A DNA stretch of 64,000 bases from Mesorhizobium caraganae (GTDB lineage: Bacteria > Pseudomonadota > Alphaproteobacteria > Rhizobiales > Rhizobiaceae), in contig NZ_JAFCGY010000006.1 of assembly GCF_016836705.1 (NCBI RefSeq), forward strand, positions 1 through 64,000, in the 5' to 3' direction. Within the stretch, counting starts at the first letter, position 1. Each line of letters begins with the position of its first letter. Both the position numbers and the translations under genes were made by a program. This document shows positions 45,560-54,309 of the stretch, piece after piece. The notes under the pieces are model-generated. The model did no database searches and was not told where the DNA came from. It was given only the letters and a program-made list of their open reading frames with translations.

Positions 45560-46135
45560 ATGGGTAAAGGCAGGGTCGAGGCATTCACCGATGGCGTCGT
45601 CGCCATCATCATCACCATCATGGTGCTGGAGCTGAAAGTGCCGCATGGCGAGGATCTTTCCGCGCTGGCCCCGCTGTGGCCGATCTTCTTCAGCTATGTC
45701 TTGTCGTTCATCAATGTCGGCATCTACTGGAACAATCTGCACAACATGTTCCACACCGTGCAACGCGTCGACGGCCGCGTGCTGTGGGCAAATCTCAACC
45801 TTCTGTTCTGGCTGTCGCTGATCCCGGCAACGACGGCCTTCATGGGCGAGAATCATTTCGCGCCGGTCCCTGTCGCCGTCTATGGCGTCGACCTCGTGCT
45901 GTGTGGGGTCGCCTACAGGATTCTTGTGACCAAGCTGCACCATTTGCATGGCAACGACACCGCCTTCGCCAAGGCGCTGGGCAGTGATCGCAAGGGCAAG
46001 ATTTCGGTGGCGCTTTACATAACAGCCGTGCTGCTGACTTTCGTCAACCAGTGGATCGGCGTCGCGATCTACTTTCTGGTGGCTGCCGTCTGGTTCGTGC
46101 CGGATACGCGGTTTTCGAGGGTGATCGAAAAGTAG
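45560..46135 (+). CDS. TMEM175 (DUF1211)-family potassium channel
   Basis: A 191-residue protein with six membrane segments. The start has RVEAFTDGVVAIIITIMVLEL, the conserved RxxxFxD region (usually FSD) of prokaryotic TMEM175 channels, which are potassium-permeable. LSFINVGIYWNNLHNMFHT follows, also conserved. The four-base gap from the next minus-strand gene is not an operon relation. GAGGGAG near 45549 precedes the ATG. Confidence 0.85.
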   Translation: MGKGRVEAFTDGVVAIIITIMVLELKVPHGEDLSALAPLWPIFFSYVLSFINVGIYWNNLHNMFHTVQRVDGRVLWANLNLLFWLSLIPATTAFMGENHFAPVPVAVYGVDLVLCGVAYRILVTKLHHLHGNDTAFAKALGSDRKGKISVALYITAVLLTFVNQWIGVAIYFLVAAVWFVPDTRFSRVIEK

Positions 46136-46141
46136 CTGGCG

Positions 46142-46423
46142 CTACTTGCGCATAGCCTTCAACTTTTCGGCGACCGAAGCGGCAAGATCGGCATAGCGCT
46201 CCTCCAGCCGCTCGGCCGCCTTGATGATCGAAAAATCATGGCCGAACTTTTCCAGCGCCATGCGCAATTTCTCGACGAACTCGGCCTGTTTTTCCAACGC
46301 CGAAAACAAGGTCTTCACCTGCGCTTCGCTGATATCGGGATTGGCGAGCATCTGCGGCACCTCGCGGCCCATCTGGTCGCCGGTAGCGGTCTGCTCCTTC
46401 AGGATTGCGATCCAGTCGGTCAA
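46142..46423 (-). CDS. hypothetical helical protein, 93 residues, TTG start
   Basis: The best start is TTG at 46423, preceded by GGGAGA. The product MTDWIAILKEQTATGDQMGR onwards is amphipathic helical with no membrane segment; FSALEKQAEFVEKLRMALEK suggests a coiled coil. No family is recognised; it might be a phasin-like helical protein but that is a guess. The neighbouring SDR gene is divergent. Confidence 0.55.
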   Translation of the reverse strand: MTDWIAILKEQTATGDQMGREVPQMLANPDISEAQVKTLFSALEKQAEFVEKLRMALEKFGHDFSIIKAAERLEERYADLAASVAEKLKAMRK

Positions 46424-46553
46424 TCGGCAGTCTCCCTTTTCAGCCGCACCATGCGCAGCCAGCGCCTGTACGGTCAACCCGAACACGCTGGACAGGCTTG
46501 CACGAAGCGCTTCCCGCGCTAAGTTCGGCGCGACCCCAAACAAGGACATGACC

Positions 46554-47420
46554 ATGACCAGCGATGCCGAAATCCAGTCCGCTCTGCCCTCCCTCAGCCC
46601 AGGCAATGTCGCCGTTATCACCGGCGGCGCCAGCGGCATCGGCCTTGCCGCGGCCAAGAGGCTTGCGGCGATGGGCATGAAGCTGGTGCTGGCCGACATT
46701 GGCGGCGCGCGCCTCGATGCGGCCCGCCAGGCGGTCGCCGCGATCGCCGGCGAGGATGCCGTGCTCGCCGTCGCCACCGACGTCTCGAAGGCCGACGAAC
46801 TCGGCCAGCTGGCGGAAAAGACGCACAGTGCCTTCGGCACTGTTTCGCTGCTGATGAACAATGCCGGCGTCGGCAACAATCCGGGAAAGCCCTGGGAAAA
46901 CGGCGACGCCTGGAAGCGGCTGATCGACATCAATTTCTGGGGCGTCGTGCATGGCGTTGAGGCCTTCGCGCCAGCCATGCTGGCGTCGGGCAAGCCAGGC
47001 CTGATCGTCAACACCGGCTCCAAGCAAGGCATCACCACGCCACCCGGCAACCTGGCCTACAACGTCTCCAAATCGGCGCTGAAGACCTTCACCGAAGGCT
47101 TGGCGCATGCGTTGCGCAACGAACCAGGCGCGAAGGTTGCGGCGCATCTTCTCATCCCCGGCTTCACCTTCACCGGCATCACCGAAGGCGCGACCGAAAA
47201 ACCGGCCGGCGCCTGGACCGGCGAGCAGGTGATCGACTTCATGCTGGCCTCGCTCACGCGTGGCGATTTCTACATCCTGTGCCCCGACAATGAGGTGAAG
47301 CGGTCGACGGACGAAAAACGCATGGCCTGGGCGATCGGCGACATCATCGAGAACCGCCCTGCTCTCTCGCGCTGGCACCCCGACCACAAGGACGCCTTCG
47401 CCGCCTTCATGGAGCGCTGA
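46554..47420 (+). CDS. short-chain dehydrogenase/reductase
   Basis: A 288-residue SDR with the TGGASGIG cofactor motif, NNAGV, and the YNVSK catalytic Tyr-x-x-x-Lys; the active Ser lies in NTGSKQG. The substrate is unknown. The ATG at 46554 is spaced eight bases from AAGGA; an ATG six bases earlier is also in frame. It is monocistronic and convergent to the iron permease gene. Confidence 0.88.
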   Translation: MTSDAEIQSALPSLSPGNVAVITGGASGIGLAAAKRLAAMGMKLVLADIGGARLDAARQAVAAIAGEDAVLAVATDVSKADELGQLAEKTHSAFGTVSLLMNNAGVGNNPGKPWENGDAWKRLIDINFWGVVHGVEAFAPAMLASGKPGLIVNTGSKQGITTPPGNLAYNVSKSALKTFTEGLAHALRNEPGAKVAAHLLIPGFTFTGITEGATEKPAGAWTGEQVIDFMLASLTRGDFYILCPDNEVKRSTDEKRMAWAIGDIIENRPALSRWHPDHKDAFAAFMER

Positions 47421-47428
47421 GCAACGGT

Positions 47429-47869
47429 TCACGCGGCGCGTTTTTTTGGAGCGCGTTTCTGGGCCACGGCTTTCTTGGCGGCCTGCTCGGCGATCTCGCG
47501 GTCATGACGCTTGGCCGCGCGTTCGCATTTGTCTCTGATTTCCTCGACCTCGGTTTCGGTCAGATGCTCGATGCCGATGAAATGGTTGTGGCCCTTGCCG
47601 ACCCGGATCAATTCGTCGAGCTTGGCCTGGACCGCGGCGCCGTCACGGTTCTGGGTGTTCTGGATCAGGAACACCATCAGGAAGGTGATGATCGTCGTTC
47701 CGGTGTTGATGACCAGTTGCCAGGTATCGGAGAAACCGAAGAACGGCCCGCTGACCGCCCAGACGATGACGATCGCGCAGCAGCCGACAAAGGTCAGCGG
47801 CAGGCCGGCCAGATGAGCAACCGTGTTGGCGATCTTGGTGAACAGCTTTTCCAATTCAAAATCCCTCAT
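47429..47869 (-). CDS. low-affinity iron permease family protein
   Basis: A 146-residue protein with two to three membrane segments. The region LPLTFVGCCAIVIVWAVSGP and VINTGTTIITFLMVFLIQNT is the family signature (PF04120, like yeast Fet4). A basic Lys/Arg/Ala tail follows. Iron transport is only an annotation of the family in bacteria. The ATG at 47869 is preferred over a start at 48061. Confidence 0.78.
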   Translation of the reverse strand: MRDFELEKLFTKIANTVAHLAGLPLTFVGCCAIVIVWAVSGPFFGFSDTWQLVINTGTTIITFLMVFLIQNTQNRDGAAVQAKLDELIRVGKGHNHFIGIEHLTETEVEEIRDKCERAAKRHDREIAEQAAKKAVAQKRAPKKRAA

Positions 47870-48057
47870 GAGTTCGACCCGATGGGAGCCGCATTCATCG
47901 CTCCAGCAAAACAACCGGCAGCCGCTCCCGGTTCCCTGTCGCGCGTGATATCGCTGATGCAATTGAACACACGCCAAAGGCGCAGCGCCGGGAAAAGCCG
48001 CCTTATGGGTTTCTTGCCATAGTCCCTGTGCAGGCCGGAGAGCCTGTTCCTTCCGCT

Positions 48058-48237
48058 TCACAGCGGTTTACCTCCAAAGCCCCTTCCGCTGCGCCACCCC
48101 CGCATAGCGGAAGGGGTTGTTGCCGTAGACCGGCGGCTCTCTCCCCCAACAGGCGCGCTGTCTCGGAATTTCGGTGCGAGGATTTCGACCAGCCAGTCGA
48201 TAAAGACGCGCACGCGCGGCGAGAGCTGGCGGCATGC
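48058..48237 (-). pseudogene. C-terminal tail of a LysR-type regulator
   Basis: A minus-strand frame reads CRQLSPRVRVFIDWLVEILA then PKFRDSAPVG, the usual C-terminus of LysR regulators, just downstream of the hexapeptide transferase stop. No N-terminal helix-turn-helix or start codon is present; the frame upstream is within the transferase gene. It is the remnant of a deleted regulator gene. Confidence 0.6.
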
Positions 48238-48254
48238 TAATCCGACCGCTGCGC

Positions 48255-48896
48255 TCAGGAGCGCTCCTGTTCCCAGCGATCGAGGAAGTCCTCGATCGCC
48301 AGGGCTTGCATGTCGGGAACCGCTTTCGCCAGTTTTTCCGGCGGCCAGTCCCACCAGGCGAGGCTTTCGATCCGCGCCGCGATCTCAGGCGTAAAACGCC
48401 GGCGCGATGGCTTGGCCGGCACGCCGGCGACGATCGCATAGGCCGGCACATCCCGCGTCACCACCGCATTGGCGCCTACAATGGCGCCATTGCCGATGCT
48501 GATGCCCGGCATGATGACCGCGCCATGGCCGATCCAGACATCGTTACCGATGCTGACGGCCTTGGCCTGCCGCCGTTCGCGGAACGCCGCGTCGACACCC
48601 AGCCAGCGGAAATACTCGTTCGGGCGGTAGCTGAGCTTGTGCTGCGTGACCCGCTCGATCGGATGCTCCAGCGCGTTGATGCGGCTGTTGGCGGCGATCG
48701 AGCAGAATTTGCCGATCGTCGTGTAGATCGCCTCGGCGTGGCGCTCGAAATAGGAGAAATCGCCGACATTGACCTCGCGCAGCACCACCCGCTCGCCGAT
48801 CGAGGCATAGCGGCCGAGCTTGCACGCCTTCAGCTCGGCCGTCGGATGAATGCGCGGTTCAGGGTCTTTGAGGACAAGGTTTTCAGTACGGTCCAT
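48255..48896 (-). CDS. hexapeptide-repeat transferase, phosphonate-associated type
   Basis: A 213-residue left-handed beta-helix acetyltransferase. GDFSYFERHAEAIYTTIGKF, SIAANSRINALEHPIERVT and VWIGHGAVIMPG followed by IVGANAVVTRDVPAYAIVAG match the group found in phosphonate-metabolism loci (TIGR03308-like). The C-terminus LAWWDWPPEKLAKAVPDM is also typical. No phn gene is present nearby, so its role here is unclear. It replaces or follows a lost LysR regulator downstream. Confidence 0.82.
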   Translation of the reverse strand: MDRTENLVLKDPEPRIHPTAELKACKLGRYASIGERVVLREVNVGDFSYFERHAEAIYTTIGKFCSIAANSRINALEHPIERVTQHKLSYRPNEYFRWLGVDAAFRERRQAKAVSIGNDVWIGHGAVIMPGISIGNGAIVGANAVVTRDVPAYAIVAGVPAKPSRRRFTPEIAARIESLAWWDWPPEKLAKAVPDMQALAIEDFLDRWEQERS

Positions 48897-48912
48897 GGCG
48901 CGGATTTACCTC

Positions 48913-48977
48913 CGCGCAATTGCGGAAGCAATTGTCCCGCGCAATTGCTGCCGCAACGCGGAAGCAATTGTCGCGCG
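48913..48977. repeat. short CAATTG-based direct and inverted repeats
   Basis: CAATTG occurs four times (48917, 48929, 48942, 48965). GCGGAAGCAATTGTCxCGCG appears as a direct repeat at 48922-48941 and 48958-48977 with one mismatch, and GCAATTG/CAATTGC pairs form hairpins. It lies between creA and the transferase gene and may act as a terminator or regulator. Confidence 0.65.
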
Positions 48978-48999
48978 GCCAGACAGCCCAGAGTCCGCC

Positions 49000-49503
49000 C
49001 TATTTCGGCTGGCCGTTGGTCCACACCACGCTCTGACCGAACAGCGGCACGGTGGTTACCGACATTTTCGCCGAGCCGTCCTGCACCTGGCGTGAATGCG
49101 AGAGATAAATCAGCGTCTGGTTTTTCTTGTCATAGATGCGGTTCACCACCTGCTTCTTCCAGATCAGGCTGATGCCTTGCTTGAACACCTCTTCGCCGCC
49201 TTCGCTCATGTCGATGTCGCCGATGGTGATCGGCCCGGTCTGGCGACACGAGATCGACGAATCCGACGGGTCCTCGAACCAGTTGCCTTTCTGCAGCCGG
49301 TCGATGACGCCGCGGTCGAAATAGGAGACGTGGCAGGTGATGCCGTCGACCTTCGGGTCCTTGATCGCCTCGACGATGATGTCGTTGCCGAGCCAGTCGA
49401 CGCCGACCTTGCCGACCTCCTCGGCCGCGGCAGCGCCGGCGCCGAGGACAATGCATGCGGCCAATGCGCCACCGATCAGTTTCTGCCCAATCCGTCTCTG
49501 CAA
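49000..49503 (-). CDS. creA: CreA family exported protein
   Basis: A 167-residue protein with a signal peptide (about 1-28, cut after AAA) and the CreA pattern: VGKVGVDWLGNDIIVEAIKD, ITCHVSYFDRGVIDRLQKGN, SDSSISCRQTGPI with two conserved Cys. Start is TTG at 49503, with GAGGAGG seven bases upstream; no suitable ATG. CreA is periplasmic and its function is not known. Confidence 0.85.
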   Translation of the reverse strand: MQRRIGQKLIGGALAACIVLGAGAAAAEEVGKVGVDWLGNDIIVEAIKDPKVDGITCHVSYFDRGVIDRLQKGNWFEDPSDSSISCRQTGPITIGDIDMSEGGEEVFKQGISLIWKKQVVNRIYDKKNQTLIYLSHSRQVQDGSAKMSVTTVPLFGQSVVWTNGQPK

Positions 49504-49565
49504 CGGAGCCTCCTCAGGTTCTGGTTGCCGGGTCTCAGGTGGGGCGAGCAGCCTGGCTTTGCAAG

Positions 49566-50072
49566 CTAGGCCTGCCGGAATGCCAGCATCCGCCGCAGCA
49601 CGTCGGTCTTGAAGACGAAATGCTGAACCAGCGCGCCTGCCGTATGCAAGAGCACCACATAGAGCAGGATGTTCTTGCCCAGCACATGCACCAGACTTGC
49701 CCCTGGCACACCAACAAACCATGCGGCGGCGCCCGAGAGCGGGACGATGAAGATGAGGGCGTAGATGACGAAATGCGTCGCCTTGGCGAGCGGTTTCAAC
49801 ACCGGATGCTCCATACCCGATACCGGCGGAACGCCGCGCGTCGCCCTGAGCCGAAGCCGCCACGCAGCCAGAACCAGCACGGCCAGACCGATCACGACAT
49901 GCAGATAGGCCAGCGGCACATCACCGGGCGATGCCTCCTGCCCCCTGCGAAAGGCACGCCACACGTGCTCCATGCCGTCATGGGCGAGGAACTGGATCAG
50001 GATCAGCGCCGCAATGCTCCAGTGCAGCCATATCTGGGTTTTCGAGTAGGAAGCCACAGACATATCCGACAT
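49566..50072 (-). CDS. cytochrome b561
   Basis: A 168-residue protein with four membrane helices and the His of Ni-hydrogenase-type b561 cytochromes: SKTQIWLHWSIAALILIQFL, DVPLAYLHVVIGLAVLVLAA, KATHFVIYALIFIVPLSG and LLYVVLLHTAGALVQHFVFK. These hold two hemes b and carry electrons between quinol and acceptors. The ATG at 50072 is one of two near starts (also 50063). Confidence 0.85.
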   Translation of the reverse strand: MSDMSVASYSKTQIWLHWSIAALILIQFLAHDGMEHVWRAFRRGQEASPGDVPLAYLHVVIGLAVLVLAAWRLRLRATRGVPPVSGMEHPVLKPLAKATHFVIYALIFIVPLSGAAAWFVGVPGASLVHVLGKNILLYVVLLHTAGALVQHFVFKTDVLRRMLAFRQA

Positions 50073-50284
50073 TGGCTGGTTCCACAGCAAGAGAACAGAC
50101 TGTCAAGATAGGTAGAGGCCCAAACCGGTCAAATTACCGTTTGGTAACTCCGGCCGCGTGCGAGGCAGCATCGAGAGCCGGTTGCGGCAACGCGGCATCT
50201 TTGCCTTGACCGCCGCTACCGGCTAAGACTTCCGCCGCAGGCGCCAATCCGGCGCCTAAAAGAAATCACGACGGACACTTCCTG

Positions 50285-50869
50285 ATGATGCGTTCAATCC
50301 TGGTCGGCATTCTCGTCCTGATGGCGGCCGGCATCGGCTGGCTCACCTTCGACTGGTACAAGGGCCATTATGGCGGCGAGCCGTTCGGAGCGCCGTTCAC
50401 GCTGGTCGACCAGAAAGGCGCGCCGATCACCGAAGCTGCCTTCAGAGGCCATCCCAGCGTCGTCTTCTTCGGCTTCACCCATTGCCCGGAAGTCTGTCCG
50501 ACCACGCTGTTCGAACTTGCCGGCTGGCTGAAGACGCTGGGCGACGACGGCAAGACCCTCAACGCCTATTTCGTGACCGTCGACCCCGAGCGCGACACGC
50601 CGCAGGTGATGAACACCTATGTCAGCAATTTTTCCGACCGCATCGTCGGCATATCGGGCGATCCCGACAAGGTGCACGCGATGGCGAAGTCGTTCAGCAT
50701 CTACTGGAAAAAGGTCGACACCGGCGACGGCGACTACACGATGGACCACACCGCCTCTGTGCTGTTGTTGAATGCCAAGGGCGAGTTCGCCGGTACGATC
50801 GCTTACGGCGAGAGCGCCGACACGGCGATCGCCAAGCTGAAGCGGCTGGCGGCAGGCGCCCAAAGCTGA
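50285..50869 (+). CDS. SCO1/SenC-family copper chaperone
   Basis: A 194-residue membrane-anchored thioredoxin-like protein. One N-terminal helix (about 4-22) and the copper site CPEVC (67-71) in [17 protein letters not shown], with the third ligand His in [12 protein letters not shown] proteins deliver copper to cytochrome c oxidase CuA. The stop overlaps the prmA start by one base. Confidence 0.9.
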   Translation: MMRSILVGILVLMAAGIGWLTFDWYKGHYGGEPFGAPFTLVDQKGAPITEAAFRGHPSVVFFGFTHCPEVCPTTLFELAGWLKTLGDDGKTLNAYFVTVDPERDTPQVMNTYVSNFSDRIVGISGDPDKVHAMAKSFSIYWKKVDTGDGDYTMDHTASVLLLNAKGEFAGTIAYGESADTAIAKLKRLAAGAQS

Positions 50870-51741
50870 TGACGCAGACCAGGCTCCATTTCACGGCCGG
50901 GAAGGTCGAGGCCGACAGCATCTTTGCCGCGCTCGAAATGGCTTTCGAGGATGAAGGCCTGCCGCTCGCCGTGCTCGAAGTCGACGAGGACCGCGACATC
51001 CATGAAGTCTCGCTCTATGCCGACGGCGATGTCGACGCGGTCGAGGCACGGCTCAGAGATATCCTTTCTGGCCTTTCCCTGTCGAAGCCGATCGAACGCG
51101 AGGTCTTGCCCGATATCGACTGGGTGGCACGCTCGCTGGAAGGGCTGAAGCCGGTGCGCGCCGGGCGTTTCTTCGTCCACGGCGCGCATGACCGCAGGAA
51201 GCGCCACAGCGGCGAACTCGCCATCGAGATCGAGGCCGGCCTTGCCTTCGGCACCGGCCATCACGGCACTACGGCCGGCTGCCTGGAAATGCTGGAACGG
51301 GTTGTGCGCCGCGAGCATCCCAGGAATGCTCTCGACCTCGGCACCGGCAGCGCGGTGCTGGCGATCGCAGTTGCCAAGCTGGCGCATATTCCGGTGCTGG
51401 CGACCGACATCGATCCGATCGCTGTCAGCGTTGCCGCCGCCAATGCCCGCCTCAACCACGTCAAGGCGCTGGTCGAAACCGTGACGTCGCCCGGTTTTCA
51501 TCACCCGGTCTTCGGCAAACGCGCGCCTTTCGACCTCATCGTCGCCAACATATTGGCGCGGCCGCTGATGCGGCTGGCGCCGGAAATGGCCAGGCATATC
51601 CGGCTCGGCGGCTCGATCGTGCTGTCCGGCATCCTCGATCGCCAATGCAACGCGGTGATCTCGGCCTATGTCGGCCAGAATTTTCGCCATGTCAGGACCT
51701 TGCACCGCGAAGGCTGGGTGACGATCCACCTCAAACACTAA
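50869..51741 (+). CDS. prmA: ribosomal protein L11 methyltransferase
   Basis: A 290-residue SAM methyltransferase that trimethylates L11. An N-terminal substrate domain (residues 1-60) is followed by the SAM domain: [34 protein letters not shown] (motif I), [17 protein letters not shown] and [13 protein letters not shown] (NIL motif). It is coupled to the SCO gene by TGATG. Confidence 0.9.
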   Translation: MTQTRLHFTAGKVEADSIFAALEMAFEDEGLPLAVLEVDEDRDIHEVSLYADGDVDAVEARLRDILSGLSLSKPIEREVLPDIDWVARSLEGLKPVRAGRFFVHGAHDRRKRHSGELAIEIEAGLAFGTGHHGTTAGCLEMLERVVRREHPRNALDLGTGSAVLAIAVAKLAHIPVLATDIDPIAVSVAAANARLNHVKALVETVTSPGFHHPVFGKRAPFDLIVANILARPLMRLAPEMARHIRLGGSIVLSGILDRQCNAVISAYVGQNFRHVRTLHREGWVTIHLKH

Positions 51742-51742
51742 T

Positions 51743-51900
51743 GCATGTCGCTCAAAAGTGGTCCCGGTTTTGAGAGGACGACATGCATAAAATAAATCCT
51801 TAAAGGGCGTCGCCTGAATCCGTTCAGACGCGACGCGCTTTAAGTCGAGCGCTTTGGACCAATCCGCTCTTTCGAAAATCGATTCCGGTTTTCGGGGGCA
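51743..51900. repeat. mosaic palindromic intergenic element (RIME-like), copy 1
   Basis: Three adjacent dyads: GCATGTCGCTCAAAAG...TTTTGAG...CGACATGC (51743-51786), TTAAAGGGCGTCGC...GCGACGCGCTTTAA (51800-51843) and CGAAAATC...GGTTTTCG (51873-51894). Related elements lie at 60669-60760 and 61757-61801. They resemble rhizobial mosaic repeats. Confidence 0.75.
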
Positions 51901-51938
51901 TGCGCTACGCTCAAGCCAAGCACCTGAGGAGGCCTATC

Positions 51939-53783
51939 ATGTTCCAGACCTTTGACTCCGCCGGCGATCCCAGCGTCGGCAAGCCGCGCGTGAAGCTGCT
52001 GCGGCAATGGCTGGCGGATAATGGGCTCGATGGTTTTCTGGTGCCCCGCGCCGACGAGCACCAGGGCGAATATGTCGCCGACCGCTCGGCGCGACTGAAA
52101 TGGCTGACCGGCTTCAGCGGTTCGGCCGGCGTCGCCCTTGTGCTGCGCGACCGCGCCTTCATGTTCGTCGACGGCCGCTACACGCTGCAGGTCCGCCACG
52201 AAGTCGATCTCGACATTTTCGCCATCGAGAGCCTCGTCGACAACCCGCCAGCGTCCTGGATCAAGGACAATCTCGGCAAGGGTGCGCGACTTGGCTTCGA
52301 CCCCTGGCTGCACACGATCAACGAGGTCAAGGCGCTGAATGTTTCGGCCGAGCAATCCGGCGCCACGCTGGTTCCGCTCGACAAGAACCCGATCGATATC
52401 ATCTGGAAGGATCAGCCGGCACCACCGGTGGCGTCGGTCGAGATCCACCCGATCGGCTTTGCGGGCGAACTGGCCAAGGACAAGCTGGTGCGGCTGGCAG
52501 CGGCGATCGCCAAGGACGGCGCCACGCACGCCGTCCTGACCGACCCCTCCTCGATCGCCTGGGCCTTCAACATCCGCGGCGGTGACGTGCCGCACACGCC
52601 ACTGGCGCTCGGTTTCGCGATCCTCGCAGCCGACGGCAAGCACCAGCTGTTCATGGACCAGCGCAAGTTTTCGCGCACCGTCGCCGCCTATCTCAGCCAG
52701 CTTGGAGACCTGCATGAGCCCGACGAATTCGAGGCGGCTGTCGTCGCCCTTGCCAAGGGCGGCGCGAAGATCGCGCTCGACCCGGTGCTGGCGGCAGAAA
52801 AGCTCAGAATGCTGGTCGAGGACAATGGCGGAACCTTTGTTGCCGCGCCCGATCCCGCCCGCATTCCGCGCGCGACCAAGAACCAGGCCGAGATCGCCGG
52901 CAGCCGCGCCGCGCACCGTCGCGACGGGGCAGCGGTGGCGAAACTCTTGTGCTGGCTGGAGCGGCAGAAGCCGGGCTCGCTCGACGAAATAACCGTCGTC
53001 ACCAAACTGGAAGAGACGCGCCGGCAGACCGGCGAGGAAACGCAGATGCCGCTGCGCGACGTCTCTTTCGACACCATTTCCGGCGCCGGCCCGAATGGCG
53101 CCATCATGCACTATCGTGTATCGCGCGCCACCAACCGCAAGCTCGCGGCTGGCGAGCTGTTCCTGCTCGATTCCGGCGCCCAGTATCAGGACGGCACGAC
53201 AGACATCACCCGCACCGTGCCGATCGGCCAGCCGACCGAAGAGATGCGCGAGCGCTTCACGCTGGTGCTGAAGGGCATGATCGGCATTTCGACGCTGCGC
53301 TTCCCGGCGGGCACGCGCGGCTCCGAAATCGACGCGGTGGCGCGCATGGCGTTGTGGAAGCATGGCTGCGACTTCGCGCACGGCACCGGCCATGGCGTCG
53401 GCTCCTATCTCGCCGTGCATGAAGGGCCGCAGCGCATTGCCCGCACCGGCACCGAAAAGCTGCTCGCCGGCATGATGCTCTCCAACGAGCCCGGCTACTA
53501 CAAGGAAGGCTCCTACGGCATCCGCATCGAGAACCTGATCCTGGTGACGCCGGCCGAAGCGGTCGAAGGCGGCGACATCGCCATGCACAGTTTCGAGACG
53601 CTGACGCTGGCGCCAATCGACGTCAGGCTCATCCGGACCGAGCTCTTGCAGCGGGAAGAGCTGCAATGGCTGGACGCATATCATGCGCGCGTACTGGCTG
53701 AGATCGGCCCGATGCTCGACGGCGAGACGCTGGCCTGGCTGGAGAAAGCAACCGCCCCGCTGCCGCACGACGCGAAGATTTGA
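51939..53783 (+). CDS. M24B-family aminopeptidase P
   Basis: A 614-residue metallopeptidase that cuts the bond before proline. Two N-terminal creatinase-like domains (about 1-310) precede the pita-bread domain with metal ligands: LLDSGAQYQDGTTDITRTV (two Asp), GTGHGVGSYLAVHEGPQ (His) and MLSNEPGYYKEGSYGIRIEN (two Glu). It resembles the long, eukaryote-like XPNPEP form. TGAGGAGG lies ten bases before the ATG. Confidence 0.88.
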   Translation: MFQTFDSAGDPSVGKPRVKLLRQWLADNGLDGFLVPRADEHQGEYVADRSARLKWLTGFSGSAGVALVLRDRAFMFVDGRYTLQVRHEVDLDIFAIESLVDNPPASWIKDNLGKGARLGFDPWLHTINEVKALNVSAEQSGATLVPLDKNPIDIIWKDQPAPPVASVEIHPIGFAGELAKDKLVRLAAAIAKDGATHAVLTDPSSIAWAFNIRGGDVPHTPLALGFAILAADGKHQLFMDQRKFSRTVAAYLSQLGDLHEPDEFEAAVVALAKGGAKIALDPVLAAEKLRMLVEDNGGTFVAAPDPARIPRATKNQAEIAGSRAAHRRDGAAVAKLLCWLERQKPGSLDEITVVTKLEETRRQTGEETQMPLRDVSFDTISGAGPNGAIMHYRVSRATNRKLAAGELFLLDSGAQYQDGTTDITRTVPIGQPTEEMRERFTLVLKGMIGISTLRFPAGTRGSEIDAVARMALWKHGCDFAHGTGHGVGSYLAVHEGPQRIARTGTEKLLAGMMLSNEPGYYKEGSYGIRIENLILVTPAEAVEGGDIAMHSFETLTLAPIDVRLIRTELLQREELQWLDAYHARVLAEIGPMLDGETLAWLEKATAPLPHDAKI

Positions 53784-53801
53784 ACGCTGTTACTTTAGAA
53801 G

Positions 53802-53990
53802 CCAGCGCCGCCCCTCATCCGCCTGCCGGCGCTTTCTCCCCGTATAGTGACGGGAGAAGGCATCTGGCCGCGAAGACCGCATCAGTTCTGCAACGATGGT
53901 GGTCGGCGAGATCATAGGCGAAAGCAGCCTTTCTCCCCGTCACTATACGGGGAGAAATGTCTGGCAGGACAATGAGGGGCAGCGCCGACA
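53802..53990. repeat. dispersed palindromic intergenic repeat, copy B
   Basis: A 189-bp element with the same ends (CAGCGCCGCCCCTCA ... TGAGGGGCAGCGCCG) and internal CTCCCCGT / ACGGGGAG dyads as copy A at 15442. It lies between the convergent aminopeptidase and azlD genes. Confidence 0.8.
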
Positions 53991-54012
53991 ATTCGTAATT
54001 GTCGGCCGATTT

Positions 54013-54309
54013 CTACCCCACAAACTGCCGCGCCAGGATCAGCACCACCGCACCGGCCAGAAACATGGCCATCAGCCCGCCGCGCAGCGACACAACAGCG
54101 GCGACAACCAGTGCCGCCCATTCCGCCGGCCCGGCGCCAAGGGCCGCCGGCGCCACCAACGTCGTCAGCACCGCCGCCGGCACGGCATTCAAACCCGCCT
54201 CGACGCGCGGATGGATATGGTCGAAGCGCGAAATCACCAGATGGCCGCCGACACGCGTGAGATAGGTGGCGATCGCGCCGGCAATGATGATCCAGAAGGT
54301 GGTGCTCAT
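54013..54309 (-). CDS. azlD: branched-chain amino acid exporter subunit AzlD
   Basis: A 98-residue membrane protein with three to four helices and the AzlD pattern IATYLTRVGGHLVISRF then GLNAVPAAVLTTLVAP. It works with AzlC to export branched-chain amino acids or similar compounds. The start overlaps the azlC stop by four bases. Confidence 0.85.
   Translation of the reverse strand: MSTTFWIIIAGAIATYLTRVGGHLVISRFDHIHPRVEAGLNAVPAAVLTTLVAPAALGAGPAEWAALVVAAVVSLRGGLMAMFLAGAVVLILARQFVG

Noticed and set aside
51840..53768. 642-codon minus-strand open frame opposite aminopeptidase P
   Set aside because: The plus strand has a full M24 metal site and strong ribosome site; the antisense frame has no motif.
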